Positions 25,365 to 34,044 of a stretch of DNA of 45,461 nucleotides are shown here, in pieces (within the stretch, counting starts at the first letter, position 1; each line of letters starts with the position of its first letter). The notes beneath the pieces are model-generated. The model did no database searches. It had not been told where the DNA came from and saw only the letters and a list, made by a program, of their open reading frames with translations. The stretch is from an archaeon (GTDB lineage Archaea > Asgardarchaeota > Thorarchaeia > Thorarchaeales > Thorarchaeaceae). The DNA is taken from positions 1 to 45,461 of the forward strand of contig JAJRWI010000018.1 of the NCBI GenBank assembly GCA_024276825.1, in the 5' to 3' direction. A program made the position numbers and the translations under genes.

Positions 25365-25393
25365 GATAAAAGCCAACCAATTGAGTTTTCAAC

Positions 25394-25403
25394 CATTATA
25401 AAG
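25394..25403 (-). promoter_or_regulatory. TATA-like box for the beta-CASP gene
   Basis: On the minus strand this reads CTTTATAATG. Its distance to ATG 25364 predicts a transcript with almost no leader, which supports that start codon. Confidence 0.5.
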
Positions 25404-25491
25404 AAAAGGCTTGTGGAATCACTGATATCATTGATGTTTCATGTTATTAGTATTATAAAATGCAATTCATGAAAAGAAGAGTAATTGTTCT

Positions 25492-25503
25492 AAAATTTAT
25501 AAG
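25492..25503 (+). promoter_or_regulatory. TATA-like box upstream of Alba
   Basis: AAAATTTATAAG sits in an AT-rich divergent spacer. A second candidate (TTAAGTTAAAAAATC, about 25520-25536) lies closer to the gene. Confidence 0.45.
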
Positions 25504-25605
25504 AATCAGTGAATAAATGAGTTAAGTTAAAAAATCGAAACCTATATCAGAAGCGCAGACCTAAAACGAAAATACTGATTGAGCGACGGCAGGGAGAGGC
25601 TTCGT

Positions 25606-25914
25606 GTGACGGAAGAAGCAACCAATGAATCAACCAACGAAGAGGCTGAGGCAGCAGTACTAGTTGGAAATAAGAACGTGATGAGCTACGTGATGGCGTG
25701 CAAGACCCTTTTTGACAAGGGCGCAAAGGAAGTTGTCATCAAGGCGAGGGGTAGACTCATCAGTCGTGCAGTAGATGTCGCAGAGATAACTCGTCGAAGA
25801 TTCATGACTGATCTAAAGGTCAAGAGTATTGAGATAGGTACAACTACTGTTAAGACTGACAAGGGCAGCGAGCTCAATGTGTCTACCATTGATATTGTGC
25901 TCACACGGGAGTAA
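25606..25914 (+). CDS. albA: Chromatin protein Alba
   Basis: Alba is a dimeric DNA- and RNA-binding protein of archaeal chromatin. The core [45 protein letters not shown] and the final beta strands match the family. Classical Alba has two adjacent lysines in the loop before the first helix; here the pair reads NK, so one is replaced. Start GTG 25606 has GGGAGAGG just upstream; TTG 25579 would add nine residues. An acidic Glu/Thr-rich tail of about 20 residues precedes the core. The NusA-like gene follows after a hairpin-containing spacer. Confidence 0.93.
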   Translation: MTEEATNESTNEEAEAAVLVGNKNVMSYVMACKTLFDKGAKEVVIKARGRLISRAVDVAEITRRRFMTDLKVKSIEIGTTTVKTDKGSELNVSTIDIVLTRE

Positions 25915-25933
25915 GGGGAATTATTAAAGGGAG

Positions 25934-25980
25934 TCCTCGCTCGGAGCCACGCCCTTGTTGGCGCTCTCCAAAAGCGAGGA
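25934..25980 (+). promoter_or_regulatory. Long hairpin whose 3' arm carries the ribosome-binding site of the NusA-like gene
   Basis: TCCTCGCT (25934-25941) pairs perfectly with AGCGAGGA (25973-25980). Inside it, GGAG (943-946) pairs with CTCC (966-969) and CGCC (950-953) with GGCG (960-963), leaving a 6-nt loop. The outer 3' arm contains GAGGA, which lies 7 nt before the ATG at 25988 and is the only Shine-Dalgarno candidate. The fold would hide it, suggesting translational control. No T-run follows, so a terminator is unlikely. Confidence 0.65.
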
Positions 25981-25987
25981 ATATTCA

Positions 25988-26572
25988 ATGAAACTGCCAG
26001 TGTGCAAAATAGACATCCAGTCAGATCTGCTATGCCCAAGTTGTCAAGAGAGATTGGAAAAGGGAGAGATAACCCCATTTGATATCGAGTTCTCCAAATG
26101 GCTACTAGAAAGATTGCAGGACTATCCAGAGCTAGAGAAGTTAGAGCTGAGGAGAGCAGTCGAACTGACTGGACGAATCTTGTTGATTGTCAAGAAGAAG
26201 AATAAACCCGTCTTGGAGGCACTAGAGGACCTTCTTGAAGAGATCAGGGAGAAACATGGGGATGTGTTAATAATTGAAACGCCAGTAAAACTCCGCACAT
26301 TGGTCAGAATGCTAATTCATCCAGCAGTAGAAGTTGGTGTCAATAGTCTATATCTGCCAGATGGTGTGAGAGAGAGTATTGTGATGTTAAGAGGGGAAGA
26401 CAGGGAACGAATTTCTTACTCAAAAGAGGAGCTTAGAGAGATTGTATCCGCGGTAATGGGAGAGATTGTCCTCTTCGAGTTTGATGATGAGAGAGTTGAG
26501 AAGGTGCAGGAGGATATAGACGAGGAGTTTGACAGGAAGCTTCAAAGTTATGGCAAGAAGAGAAGAAGGTGA
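25988..26572 (+). CDS. NusA-like KH-domain protein
   Basis: Resembles the archaeal NusA-like elongation-factor family with an N-terminal zinc-finger-like segment followed by KH-type RNA-binding domains. The 194-aa product begins MKLPVCKIDIQSDLLCPSCQ, then KGEITPFDIEFSKWLLERL, and later VRMLIHPAVEVGVNSLYLPDG, a family-typical stretch. Two details look degenerate. The first CxxC pair is CxxD, and the KH loop (IVKKKNKPVLEAL) lacks an obvious GxxG. RNA binding may therefore be altered. ATG 25988 is supported by the GAGGA site. Its end lies 1 nt from that of convergent truD. Confidence 0.65.
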   Translation: MKLPVCKIDIQSDLLCPSCQERLEKGEITPFDIEFSKWLLERLQDYPELEKLELRRAVELTGRILLIVKKKNKPVLEALEDLLEEIREKHGDVLIIETPVKLRTLVRMLIHPAVEVGVNSLYLPDGVRESIVMLRGEDRERISYSKEELREIVSAVMGEIVLFEFDDERVEKVQEDIDEEFDRKLQSYGKKRRR

Positions 26573-26573
26573 T

Positions 26574-27911
26574 TCACACACGATTGATTGGATGGTTCTT
26601 CATGATCTCTCGCATTACTATTGTTGCATATGACCCCTTTCTGAGCTTAAACTTAAACCTGAGTGCATCCTTGTAGTCCTCCACGGTAAGTCCATATGCT
26701 CTAAGGGACACAAGATGTAATCCACCTGGAGTTGAGATGTGGCGATTCTCGGAATTAAAGAAGTCCTTCAGAGAGATGTTCTCTTCAGCAAGGATGCCAA
26801 GCAGAAGATCGGTCTGTTTTGATGGAGGGAGTTTTGTAGCGTATCCGGGAACTGGTGCTGCAATACCATACTTGTCTTTTTGTACAAGGAGTGTTGATTC
26901 TTCAAGATTGCGGCTGGTAACATATAGCCATGAGTCCCGACCAGAGTGGGTTGTATCAAGTTGAATTAAAAAGTCGCCCACATGAGGTGTGTCTATCGAA
27001 AGGCCCTCATGAACTCTCATAGAGATAAGCCGGTTGAAAAGGTAGGACTGGTATGAGTGTACAAAAAGGGTCTGGACCTTGGGAGGAATTCTGAGAAGTG
27101 CATTTTTGAAATCACCTGGGTTGTTCTTCAGGTATGCTAGGACTTCTCGTTCATATCGCAGGTCCTCGGGAAGCAGTTCAATCAGGCTTGCGGTTGGTGT
27201 AAGGGTTTCGGTGAACTCCTTACGTGCAGCCTTCAATTCATCAGACTCATACGAGCTTGGAGTTGCTATCATTATTCGAATGGCAGTTTCATAGTCCTTC
27301 TTAATCATGCTCTTGCCAACAAGGTGGGTCTGTGGTCTTGTCACACCAAACCGTTGAACACCAAAATAGTTCAGAATGGGTTGTTTGGCAAGGGAGTTCA
27401 AGGCATCATAGACCATGGATGAGTCCCTCTCAATATCACGGAGTACAATTGTGAACTGGTTTCCCCAGAGATCACCGATACGGAGGGAGGTTTTAACGTA
27501 GTGAGCATTGCGGACCTCAATTTTTGACAGTCTGAGAAACCTGAGATTGTCTGCCGCCCTCGATGGAACAGTCATATGTTGCGTTGTGATTGCGCGTTTG
27601 TCCTTGAGACCTGCATAACCAACCATATGGCGCGGAATACGTAGTGATGCTGCTAATATATTCACAACATCAAAAGTAGAAAGGCCCTTTTTCTGAACAA
27701 TGAACTTGATGTACTTGGATGGTTCACCTGTGATGAGAGTCTCAGTCCAGCTATTGGCAAATGGTTGAATCTCAAGAACTTGTCCATTGAAATCTATCTC
27801 TTCCACACAGAAGTCTTCGAAATAACGTTTCAGGCGGCCGCCCAGTCCTAGAAAATCAGTCGAATAGAATTCCATCCCATAGGAGAGTTCGGTAGGATGG
27901 GCAGGCTTCAA
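26574..27911 (-). CDS. truD: tRNA pseudouridine(13) synthase TruD
   Basis: TruD/Pus7 isomerises U13 in tRNA. The 445-aa protein has RYFEDFCVEEI, KGLSTFDVVNILA and the catalytic motif GYAGLKDKRAITTQ with the essential Asp. WGNQFTIVLR and NYFGVQRFG complete the core, and the TRUD insertion domain lies in the middle. Length fits archaeal TruD. The start is TTG 27911 with GAGGGAT upstream, overlapping the end of pth2; ATG 27875 (MEFYSTDF) is an alternative. pth2 and truD are 10 nt apart and form a small RNA-metabolism operon. Confidence 0.95.
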   Translation of the reverse strand: MKPAHPTELSYGMEFYSTDFLGLGGRLKRYFEDFCVEEIDFNGQVLEIQPFANSWTETLITGEPSKYIKFIVQKKGLSTFDVVNILAASLRIPRHMVGYAGLKDKRAITTQHMTVPSRAADNLRFLRLSKIEVRNAHYVKTSLRIGDLWGNQFTIVLRDIERDSSMVYDALNSLAKQPILNYFGVQRFGVTRPQTHLVGKSMIKKDYETAIRIMIATPSSYESDELKAARKEFTETLTPTASLIELLPEDLRYEREVLAYLKNNPGDFKNALLRIPPKVQTLFVHSYQSYLFNRLISMRVHEGLSIDTPHVGDFLIQLDTTHSGRDSWLYVTSRNLEESTLLVQKDKYGIAAPVPGYATKLPPSKQTDLLLGILAEENISLKDFFNSENRHISTPGGLHLVSLRAYGLTVEDYKDALRFKFKLRKGSYATIVMREIMKNHPINRV

Positions 27912-27921
27912 TATATATCCC

Positions 27922-28299
27922 TCATAATAGTTTGAGATTGCCTGTCACTTTGTCAACATCTTCTGATCTAGCAGGTCCAATTCCTATAACTGTTGTAGTT
28001 CCTGGAGGAAGTTCAGTCATTCCAGCATCACGAATAAGTGCAAATGGAAGTCCATGAGTCACAGCCAAACGACGCAATTCCATAAGTTCATCTTCAGAAC
28101 TGACCCTAACAGCGACCTTTTTCTGGCCTTCTCTTAACCAAGATCGGAATATCTCCTGTTGACTAACACGAGCCCGTTCTGCAGCACTCACAGCACCATG
28201 TGCCACCTGTACGGCCATCTTGCCCTTACTCATTCCCAAGTCCGTACGAACAGCAATCACCTGTTTGTACTTGAATTCTCTTGGTTTCAGAAGCCTCAT
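27922..28299 (-). CDS. pth2: Peptidyl-tRNA hydrolase, Pth2 family
   Basis: Releases tRNA from stalled peptidyl-tRNA. The 125-aa protein contains the family hallmarks KQVIAVRTDLGMSKGKMAVQVAHGAV, VAVRVSSEDEL, and the C-terminal AGMTELPPGTTTVIGIGPARSEDVDKVTG. It starts with ATG 28299. A TATA-like box on the minus strand (about 28333-28343) lies 34-44 nt upstream in the spacer shared with the divergent flavoprotein gene. Confidence 0.97.
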   Translation of the reverse strand: MRLLKPREFKYKQVIAVRTDLGMSKGKMAVQVAHGAVSAAERARVSQQEIFRSWLREGQKKVAVRVSSEDELMELRRLAVTHGLPFALIRDAGMTELPPGTTTVIGIGPARSEDVDKVTGNLKLL

Positions 28300-28332
28300 T
28301 GTTAGTCAACCAGTTGTTATGGTAAATGTGAA

Positions 28333-28343
28333 CGATAAAAAAG
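28333..28343 (-). promoter_or_regulatory. TATA-like box in divergent pth2 / flavoprotein spacer
   Basis: CTTTTTTATCG on the minus strand is well placed for pth2. It lies only about 22-32 nt upstream of the flavoprotein ATG on the plus strand. Confidence 0.4.
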
Positions 28344-28364
28344 GTATCATGTGATACAATCACA

Positions 28365-29570
28365 ATGCCTTCAGAGAAACATGATGTAGTTGTGATTGGT
28401 GCAGGCCCTGCGGGTCTCCTGTCAGCCATAGAGGTTGCAAGTAGTGGACATCAGGTTTTGGTCCTTGAAGAACATGATGAAGTGGGCATACCAGACCATT
28501 GTGCTGGACTATTGAGCCATTCGGGATTGAGAATGCTAAGGCTTCGACCTCCTGATGATGTGATTCTTAATCATGTTAGTGGGGCAAGGATCTATTCACC
28601 CACGGGTCATTCCATTTTAATCGAGCGGGGCAAGAAAGAGGCGATGGTCATCGATAGAAGAGTGTTCGATTCTTGGCTCGCTGACAAGGCTCACGATGAA
28701 GGGGCACTTGTGAGAACGGGGTCCAGAGTTGTTGATGTACATCTTTCAGGTGATGGATTGACAGTTTCAATTCGTGGTTCAAAGGACAGATTAATATCAG
28801 AGGTTATTATTAACGGAGAAGGCTCCACAGGAGTCATATCAAGACAGTTGGGATTTCAACCAGTTTCACACCATGCCAAGCACGTAGCCTATCAATATGA
28901 GATGAGGGGACTAAGTATTGATGATGACATAGTTGAGATGTTTTATGGCAGACAATTTGCACCAGGGTTTTTCTCATGGCTGATTCCTCTTGGTGACGGA
29001 AGGGCAAGAGTTGGGCTGGCTGCTAGGGACAGAGCAAAGATCAGATTGAGAGCAGCATTGTCGCACCACCCCATAATGCGAGAGAGAATGAGAGGCGGTA
29101 AGATTGAGAGAGGGATGGGTGGAGTGGTTCTTATTGGAAGGCCATTAAGAAGAACATATTCCAATAGAGCATTACTTGTGGGTGATGCTGCAGGAATGGT
29201 CAAGGCGACCACGGGAGGAGGGGTGATTCTCGGAGGAGTGATTTCAAAGATCGCAGGAAGAGTCGTAAGCAGGGCAATTAATGAGAAAAATACTAGTTCA
29301 GAGTTTCTGAAACAGTATCAAAGGGAGTGGCGTGCAAGGTTTGGAAATGAATTCATGATCATGTATCTGGTGCAAAGGATTCTGGCTTCATTGACTGATC
29401 GAGGCCTTGATCAATTGGTGATTGACGCTGAGCAGCACGGCCTAGTCGATATTGTGAGAAGGAGAGGTGACATGGACAAGCAAAGAAGGGTGATTCTCAG
29501 CTTGCTCAGAAACCCCCACACCATTCTGATGGGGATGAGGGCAATTAGGTTTTTGAGCCCATTACTTTAG
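28365..29570 (+). CDS. Geranylgeranyl reductase family FAD-dependent oxidoreductase
   Basis: Enzymes of this family saturate the isoprenoid chains of archaeal lipids and related prenyl compounds. The 401-aa product has an N-terminal Rossmann motif VVVIGAGPAGLLSAIEVA, the family CAG motif in PDHCAGLLS, and the FFSWLIPLGDGRARVGL segment that matches the YxWxFP substrate motif. GDAAGMVKATTGGG contacts FAD. The C-terminal third is helical. It stands alone between divergent pth2 and pus10. The actual substrate may be lipid or quinone; paralogues are common in archaea. Confidence 0.9.
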   Translation: MPSEKHDVVVIGAGPAGLLSAIEVASSGHQVLVLEEHDEVGIPDHCAGLLSHSGLRMLRLRPPDDVILNHVSGARIYSPTGHSILIERGKKEAMVIDRRVFDSWLADKAHDEGALVRTGSRVVDVHLSGDGLTVSIRGSKDRLISEVIINGEGSTGVISRQLGFQPVSHHAKHVAYQYEMRGLSIDDDIVEMFYGRQFAPGFFSWLIPLGDGRARVGLAARDRAKIRLRAALSHHPIMRERMRGGKIERGMGGVVLIGRPLRRTYSNRALLVGDAAGMVKATTGGGVILGGVISKIAGRVVSRAINEKNTSSEFLKQYQREWRARFGNEFMIMYLVQRILASLTDRGLDQLVIDAEQHGLVDIVRRRGDMDKQRRVILSLLRNPHTILMGMRAIRFLSPLL

Positions 29571-29624
29571 TCCAACAACCATCTTTATGTTGAAGTACTT
29601 TAACACAGATGTGTGATTTTGATT

Positions 29625-31004
29625 ATGTCCATTGATGAACAGAGAGAATTATTGGATGAAGTAGAAACCATACTTGGTCAATATCCATTATGTGACTATT
29701 GTTTAGGGCGGCTGTTTGGTTGGCTAAGCACAGGAATGACAAACAGAAACCGTGGGACATCAATCAAGACCGTGCTTTCAATGATTGCTGATGAGAAACT
29801 GAGGAGGGGCGATGAGCAGGGTATTCAATTGATGAAAAAATTGGCTGAAAATGGGATGTTTGAGCCTGCAAGAAAACGACTGGCCAAGGAGAACATTCCA
29901 TATGACGAGAAGAGTATATGTCATCTATGCTCGATAGATGATAAGAGCATTTTCTCACGAGTTCCAAAAGTAAAAGAGATGGCAGTCCAAGCCATAGGAG
30001 CAATCGAATACAGCACATTTCTAGTAGGATCAGTTCATCCCCCAGAGTTGATTGAACGGCAAGAAGAACTTGTAGCTAGGCACAAGCTCATCAATGCTGA
30101 AACACTGAAGTCACACTTTAACCGCGAACTCGGCAGAGTTCTTCAAGAAACACTGGGCAAGGATGTAGACTTTAAACATCCAGATATTGTTGTTGTCTAT
30201 GACAGTCATAAAGACAGTGTTTCAATACAAATAAATCCGCTATTTATTGCAGGGCGCTATAAAAAACTGGTCAGGGGAATTCCTCAGAGCAGATGGGACT
30301 GCAAGAGTTGCAGGGGAAAAGGATGTGAGAAGTGCAATTTCACGGGAAGACTCTATCCTGATTCTATTTCAGAGTATGTTAGTCAACCAATATTGGAGGA
30401 GTTTAATGGATCAAGGTTCAAGTTTCATGCTGCTGGGAGAGAGGACATTGATGCTTTGATGTTGGGAACTGGAAGGCCCTTTGTTGTTGAGATTTCAAAT
30501 CCCGAGAAACGTAAAACTGACCTCAAAAAGCTCGAACATGAGATCAATCGCAGGGCCAAGGGAAAGATTGAGGTGTCTGGCCTAAAGTATTCAGAGAGGG
30601 GCTACGCTCAGAAGTTCATGCGTGAAGCATCCCTGAATGTGAAAGAGTATGAGGCAATAATCCGTGTGAAGGAAGGGATTATTCCCGATGATGCACTGTC
30701 CAAGGCATCTGAACAATTGAGTGATATTGAGATTGAACAGAGAACACCACTGCGCGTGAAGCATAGAAGAAGTGATATTATCAGGAGGAAACGGGTCTAT
30801 CAGATCAGGCTTGAACGCATTGATCATGACCGACTAAAGGGATTCTTCAAAGTACAGGGTGGTACTTACATCAAGGAGTTGATATCAGGCGATGAGGGCA
30901 GAACAAGTCCATCTGTTTCGGGAGTTCTTGGGGTCCCGTGTGTATGTGAGGAGTTAAATGTGGTCGCAATCTATTCCAAAGAGGATCCTATTGATGGCCA
31001 ATGA
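29625..31004 (+). CDS. pus10: tRNA pseudouridine synthase Pus10
   Basis: Pus10 makes pseudouridine at positions 54 and/or 55 of archaeal tRNA. The 459-aa protein has an N-terminal zinc/THUMP-type part with two Cys pairs (CDYCLGR; CHLC) and a further CxxC set (CKSCRGKGCEKC). The catalytic motif AAGREDIDALMLGTGRPFVVEI carries the active Asp. The C-terminal part has GGTYIKELISGDEGRTSPS. ATG 29625 is chosen over 29613. A TATA-like CTTTATG lies about 40 nt upstream. Confidence 0.95.
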   Translation: MSIDEQRELLDEVETILGQYPLCDYCLGRLFGWLSTGMTNRNRGTSIKTVLSMIADEKLRRGDEQGIQLMKKLAENGMFEPARKRLAKENIPYDEKSICHLCSIDDKSIFSRVPKVKEMAVQAIGAIEYSTFLVGSVHPPELIERQEELVARHKLINAETLKSHFNRELGRVLQETLGKDVDFKHPDIVVVYDSHKDSVSIQINPLFIAGRYKKLVRGIPQSRWDCKSCRGKGCEKCNFTGRLYPDSISEYVSQPILEEFNGSRFKFHAAGREDIDALMLGTGRPFVVEISNPEKRKTDLKKLEHEINRRAKGKIEVSGLKYSERGYAQKFMREASLNVKEYEAIIRVKEGIIPDDALSKASEQLSDIEIEQRTPLRVKHRRSDIIRRKRVYQIRLERIDHDRLKGFFKVQGGTYIKELISGDEGRTSPSVSGVLGVPCVCEELNVVAIYSKEDPIDGQ

Positions 31005-31134
31005 GATAACATGGCACAGTATTAATGACAAACCATAATCCTTAAGTGTTGACTCTAGAGGGAATGCTGGAACTTGGTTGGTCAGATGAGTTTCTAAATG
31101 ACCAAGAATAGATTAGAAGGTAAGTTGATGCTCT

Positions 31135-31431
31135 ATGGTCAAAAAGAGTCATGGATACCGCGCTCGTACACGTAGCTTGATGAGTAAGAGAGTGCGTACA
31201 CGTGGTCTTCGACCTCTAAGTGCTTTACTCACTAATTATGAAGTAGGCCAGAGAGTAGACATAATCATTGATCCATCTTTCCATAAGGGAATGCCTCACA
31301 AGCGATATCATGGGAAGACTGGTGTGGTGATTGGTCTAAGAGGTCGAGCAGTGATAGTCGATGTAAAGATTGGGAGGGCCACAAAGACTATTATAGTTAG
31401 ACCCGAACATCTACGACTCAGCAGAGGTTGA
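31135..31431 (+). CDS. rpl21e: 50S ribosomal protein eL21 (L21e)
   Basis: A 98-aa large-subunit protein. It begins MVKKSHGYRARTRSLM and contains GLRPLSALLTNYEVGQRVDI and MPHKRYHGKTGVV, then PEHLRL, all standard for eL21. It opens the conserved archaeal cluster eL21 - rpoF - DUF655 - ksgA - HemK2-like methyltransferase. rpoF starts 10 nt downstream. Confidence 0.97.
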   Translation: MVKKSHGYRARTRSLMSKRVRTRGLRPLSALLTNYEVGQRVDIIIDPSFHKGMPHKRYHGKTGVVIGLRGRAVIVDVKIGRATKTIIVRPEHLRLSRG

Positions 31432-31441
31432 AGGTGGGAAA

Positions 31442-31777
31442 ATGCCAAGAGAGATTGTTGCAGAAGAAGAGATCACACTTGCACAGGTGAAAAAAATACT
31501 GACACAGAGAAAGAAAGAGGGAGACCTCTCTTTCCAGCAATCAATCACGCTTGAGCATGCAAGCACTTTCGCTAAGATGCCTCCATCTGCAGCACGTAAA
31601 CTTGTGGAACGACTGATCAAGAACTACGAGATACCCCGAGTATTGGCAGTCCAAGTTGTGAACATTGCCCCCACCACAATTGAGGAACTCAAGGTCATAT
31701 TGGACCAGCATCATCCAAACCTCACCGAGGAGCAATTGAATGAGATAGTTGAGCTTGTGATAAAGAACAGATCATGA
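31442..31777 (+). CDS. rpoF: DNA-directed RNA polymerase subunit F (Rpb4-like)
   Basis: Forms the stalk of archaeal RNA polymerase with RpoE. The 111-aa protein shows the arrangement E-x-ITLAQVKKIL, a helix QSITLEHASTFAKMPPSAARKLVERL, and the C-terminal HRDC-like helices PTTIEELKVILDQ and LTEEQLNEIVELV. Length and neighbours (eL21 before, DUF655 after) are the usual archaeal ones. Confidence 0.95.
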   Translation: MPREIVAEEEITLAQVKKILTQRKKEGDLSFQQSITLEHASTFAKMPPSAARKLVERLIKNYEIPRVLAVQVVNIAPTTIEELKVILDQHHPNLTEEQLNEIVELVIKNRS

Positions 31778-31881
31778 AACTGTTAACAATTAGCGCGGGT
31801 CAGCATGAATGCGATTCACTTTTAACCGAATTTTACTAGGTCTTCTATGATGCACGTGGAAGATGCCAGGAGTAGAACAAA

Positions 31882-32496
31882 ATGGAAGATGCTCAAACCA
31901 AAGCATATGAGACTCATGCTTATATCCTGGCAGTCATTCCTCCAAAAGTGACTTTTCGTAATACAAGACCACGTGGCGAAACCGTTATTCAGGCTGTTGG
32001 TGAGGACTACTTCACGCTTCTTGAGTTGATTCCAAGAAAGGGAATGAGAGTCCATCCGCAAGAACGAGTGTCCATTGAAAAGAACAGTAGAGGCAAGATT
32101 GAGCGAGTCAAGAGGCGTATATTCTATGATGATCTTGCCCCTGAGAGTGAAGAAGTGCTTCCATTAGTGATTGAGATAATTGTGACAAAGCATGAGATGA
32201 AATATGTAGAGTTCTTCAATAAGGCACCTCCGATCACCACTAGAATGCATTCTCTGCAACTTCTGCCAGGGATTGGACAGACCCTTATGTGGGCAATACT
32301 TGAGGAGAGAAAGAAGAGTCCCTTCACTAGCTTTGATGATATTGCTTCACGGACAAAATTGCAAAACCCCAAGAAGGTCATAAGAGAGAGAATACTTGCC
32401 GAACTTCAGGAAGATGTCAAGAGATGGCTATTTGTTAAACCACCCCGAAGAGATGATAGCAGAAACGGCAAAGAGAAGCATAGAAGAAAGAGATGA
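31882..32496 (+). CDS. DUF655 family HhH/OB RNA-associated protein
   Basis: DUF655 proteins are archaeal proteins encoded beside rpoF and ksgA and thought to bind nucleic acid. This 204-aa protein has ETHAYILAVIP, an S1/OB-like strand set with VGEDYFTLLELIPRKGM, then a helix-hairpin-helix QLLPGIGQTLMWAILEERK followed by PFTSFDDIASRTKL, ending in a basic tail (KEKHRRKR). A TATA-like TTTTAACC near 31820 gives it a possible promoter inside the cluster. The ksgA start overlaps or closely follows its stop. Confidence 0.9.
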   Translation: MEDAQTKAYETHAYILAVIPPKVTFRNTRPRGETVIQAVGEDYFTLLELIPRKGMRVHPQERVSIEKNSRGKIERVKRRIFYDDLAPESEEVLPLVIEIIVTKHEMKYVEFFNKAPPITTRMHSLQLLPGIGQTLMWAILEERKKSPFTSFDDIASRTKLQNPKKVIRERILAELQEDVKRWLFVKPPRRDDSRNGKEKHRRKR

Positions 32497-32508
32497 TTGG
32501 GGATCTCC

Positions 32509-33396
32509 GTGTCAATCAGTATTGAGAGCACAAAGGCACTACTTCAGAAATATAATATCCGACCAAGCAAAAAGAGTGGACAGAGCTTCTTAATCAACCC
32601 AATTATTGCAGGTAAGATTGTGAGTTTTGCCAACCTTTCAAAAAATGACACAGTGCTTGAGATTGGAGGGGGACTGGGAGCCATCAGTAGATTACTTGCA
32701 GAGATGGCGGGTGAAGTCATAATCATTGAGATTGATAGGAACTTGGTACGTGCATTGAATGACATCCTTCAACCATATGACAATGTGAAAATAGTCCAAG
32801 GGAATGTTCTCAAAGTGGACTTGCCGCAGGTTTCGAAGATAGTATCAAATCTTCCTTACAGCATCTCATCAGAAATCACATTTCGAATCATAAGGGAGAT
32901 GGAGTTCAAACAGGCGATACTGATGTATCAACAAGAGTTTGCAAACAGACTTGTTGCAGAACCTTGTACTCAAAACTATTCAAGACTCACTGCGAATTTC
33001 ACATACCTTGCAAAGGCCGAGATATTGATGCCAGTTCAGGCAAGGGAGTTCTATCCCATACCAGAGGTGGACTCGTCTGTCGTGTGTATAACTAAAAGAG
33101 AAGATGGGCCATTCGCAACTGATAATGACCTCTTTGAGATTGTTGTGAGGGGCATATTTGCATATCCAAACAAGCAGGTTCGTAAGGCACTGAGAATCTG
33201 GTTTAGACAGCTGAGTATTAGCAGAGAAACGGCGGATAGACTTGTTGAGAGAGTACCGTCTATTGAATCAACTGATAGAATTCGTTGTCTAGGGATTGAT
33301 AGATTAGTCGAATTATCAGATGCAATTCATGATATGATTGAGCAGGGGATTATGAAGGACATCAGGGGGAATCGCACTGAAGTTCGATGTGTTTGA
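32509..33396 (+). CDS. ksgA: 16S rRNA dimethyladenosine transferase (KsgA/Dim1)
   Basis: Dimethylates two adjacent adenosines in the 3' hairpin of 16S rRNA late in small-subunit assembly. It has SGQSFLINPIIAGKIV, the SAM motif VLEIGGGLGAIS, IEIDRNLVRAL, the catalytic NLPYSISSEI, and FYPIPEVDSSVV, and then the C-terminal helical domain. GTG 32509 has GGGGATC upstream; TTG 32497 directly after the DUF655 stop is the other option. The next gene's GTG overlaps the last codons. Confidence 0.95.
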   Translation: MSISIESTKALLQKYNIRPSKKSGQSFLINPIIAGKIVSFANLSKNDTVLEIGGGLGAISRLLAEMAGEVIIIEIDRNLVRALNDILQPYDNVKIVQGNVLKVDLPQVSKIVSNLPYSISSEITFRIIREMEFKQAILMYQQEFANRLVAEPCTQNYSRLTANFTYLAKAEILMPVQAREFYPIPEVDSSVVCITKREDGPFATDNDLFEIVVRGIFAYPNKQVRKALRIWFRQLSISRETADRLVERVPSIESTDRIRCLGIDRLVELSDAIHDMIEQGIMKDIRGNRTEVRCV

Positions 33397-33964
33397 TATT
33401 GTTGTTTACCCCACAGTATACCCTCCATCCGATGACACCTATCTCCTTTACGATCATGTGGAATTAAAGGGCGCAAGTTCGTTTCTTGAGATTGGATGTG
33501 GAACTGGTGTTCTCACCCTGAAGGCTGCTAAGAATGTGGACAGGGTCATTGCAACGGACATCTCACTTGATGCTGTTCTAAACACAATAGAGAATCTTTA
33601 TAGAAATGGGATGGAACACCGAGCTTCTGTTCTGCAATGCGACTTGCTGAGCGCATTTAATGATAATGTCAAATTCAGCATAATAGCATGGAATCCCCCC
33701 TATCTTCCCAAAGGGGATATAGACACCAGTTTGGATGATGCATTAGTAGGTGGAGAGAAGGGCAATGAGAATATCATGAGGCTTCTCCCAGAGATACCAG
33801 CACATCTTGAAAAGGATGGGGCATTATACTTGGTGATTTCATCTTTGAGTGACCCGGATGAGATCACTTGGCTCATGAAACACTTAAGACTAGAGGTCGA
33901 GGTGGTGGCAGAAAAGAGATTGTTTTTTGAAAATCTCTTATTGTTAAAGGGAATAATGAATTGA
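33389..33964 (+). CDS. HemK2/N6AMT1-like protein methyltransferase
   Basis: HemK2-type enzymes methylate the glutamine of the GGQ motif in release factor aRF1/eRF1. The 191-aa protein has YPPSDDTYLL at its start, SAM motif FLEIGCGTGVLTL, and the NPPY signature in IIAWNPPYLPKGD, exactly the compact HemK2 layout without the long PrmC N-terminal domain. GTG 33389 overlaps ksgA by 8 nt. It is the last gene of the eL21-rpoF-DUF655-ksgA cluster and fits a translation-related set. Confidence 0.9.
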   Translation: MFDIVVYPTVYPPSDDTYLLYDHVELKGASSFLEIGCGTGVLTLKAAKNVDRVIATDISLDAVLNTIENLYRNGMEHRASVLQCDLLSAFNDNVKFSIIAWNPPYLPKGDIDTSLDDALVGGEKGNENIMRLLPEIPAHLEKDGALYLVISSLSDPDEITWLMKHLRLEVEVVAEKRLFFENLLLLKGIMN

Positions 33965-33981
33965 CGACCAGAAGGAAAGCA

Positions 33982-33991
33982 TTTTAATAAA
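33982..33991 (+). promoter_or_regulatory. TATA-like box upstream of FKBP gene
   Basis: TTTTAATAAA lies about 54-63 nt before the FKBP ATG. It is a good archaeal TATA match in the 80-nt spacer. Confidence 0.5.
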
Positions 33992-34044
33992 CCCTGATTG
34001 AGAGCAGTCAGACCATGTTTCTATGGGACTAGAGGGATTCAAAA

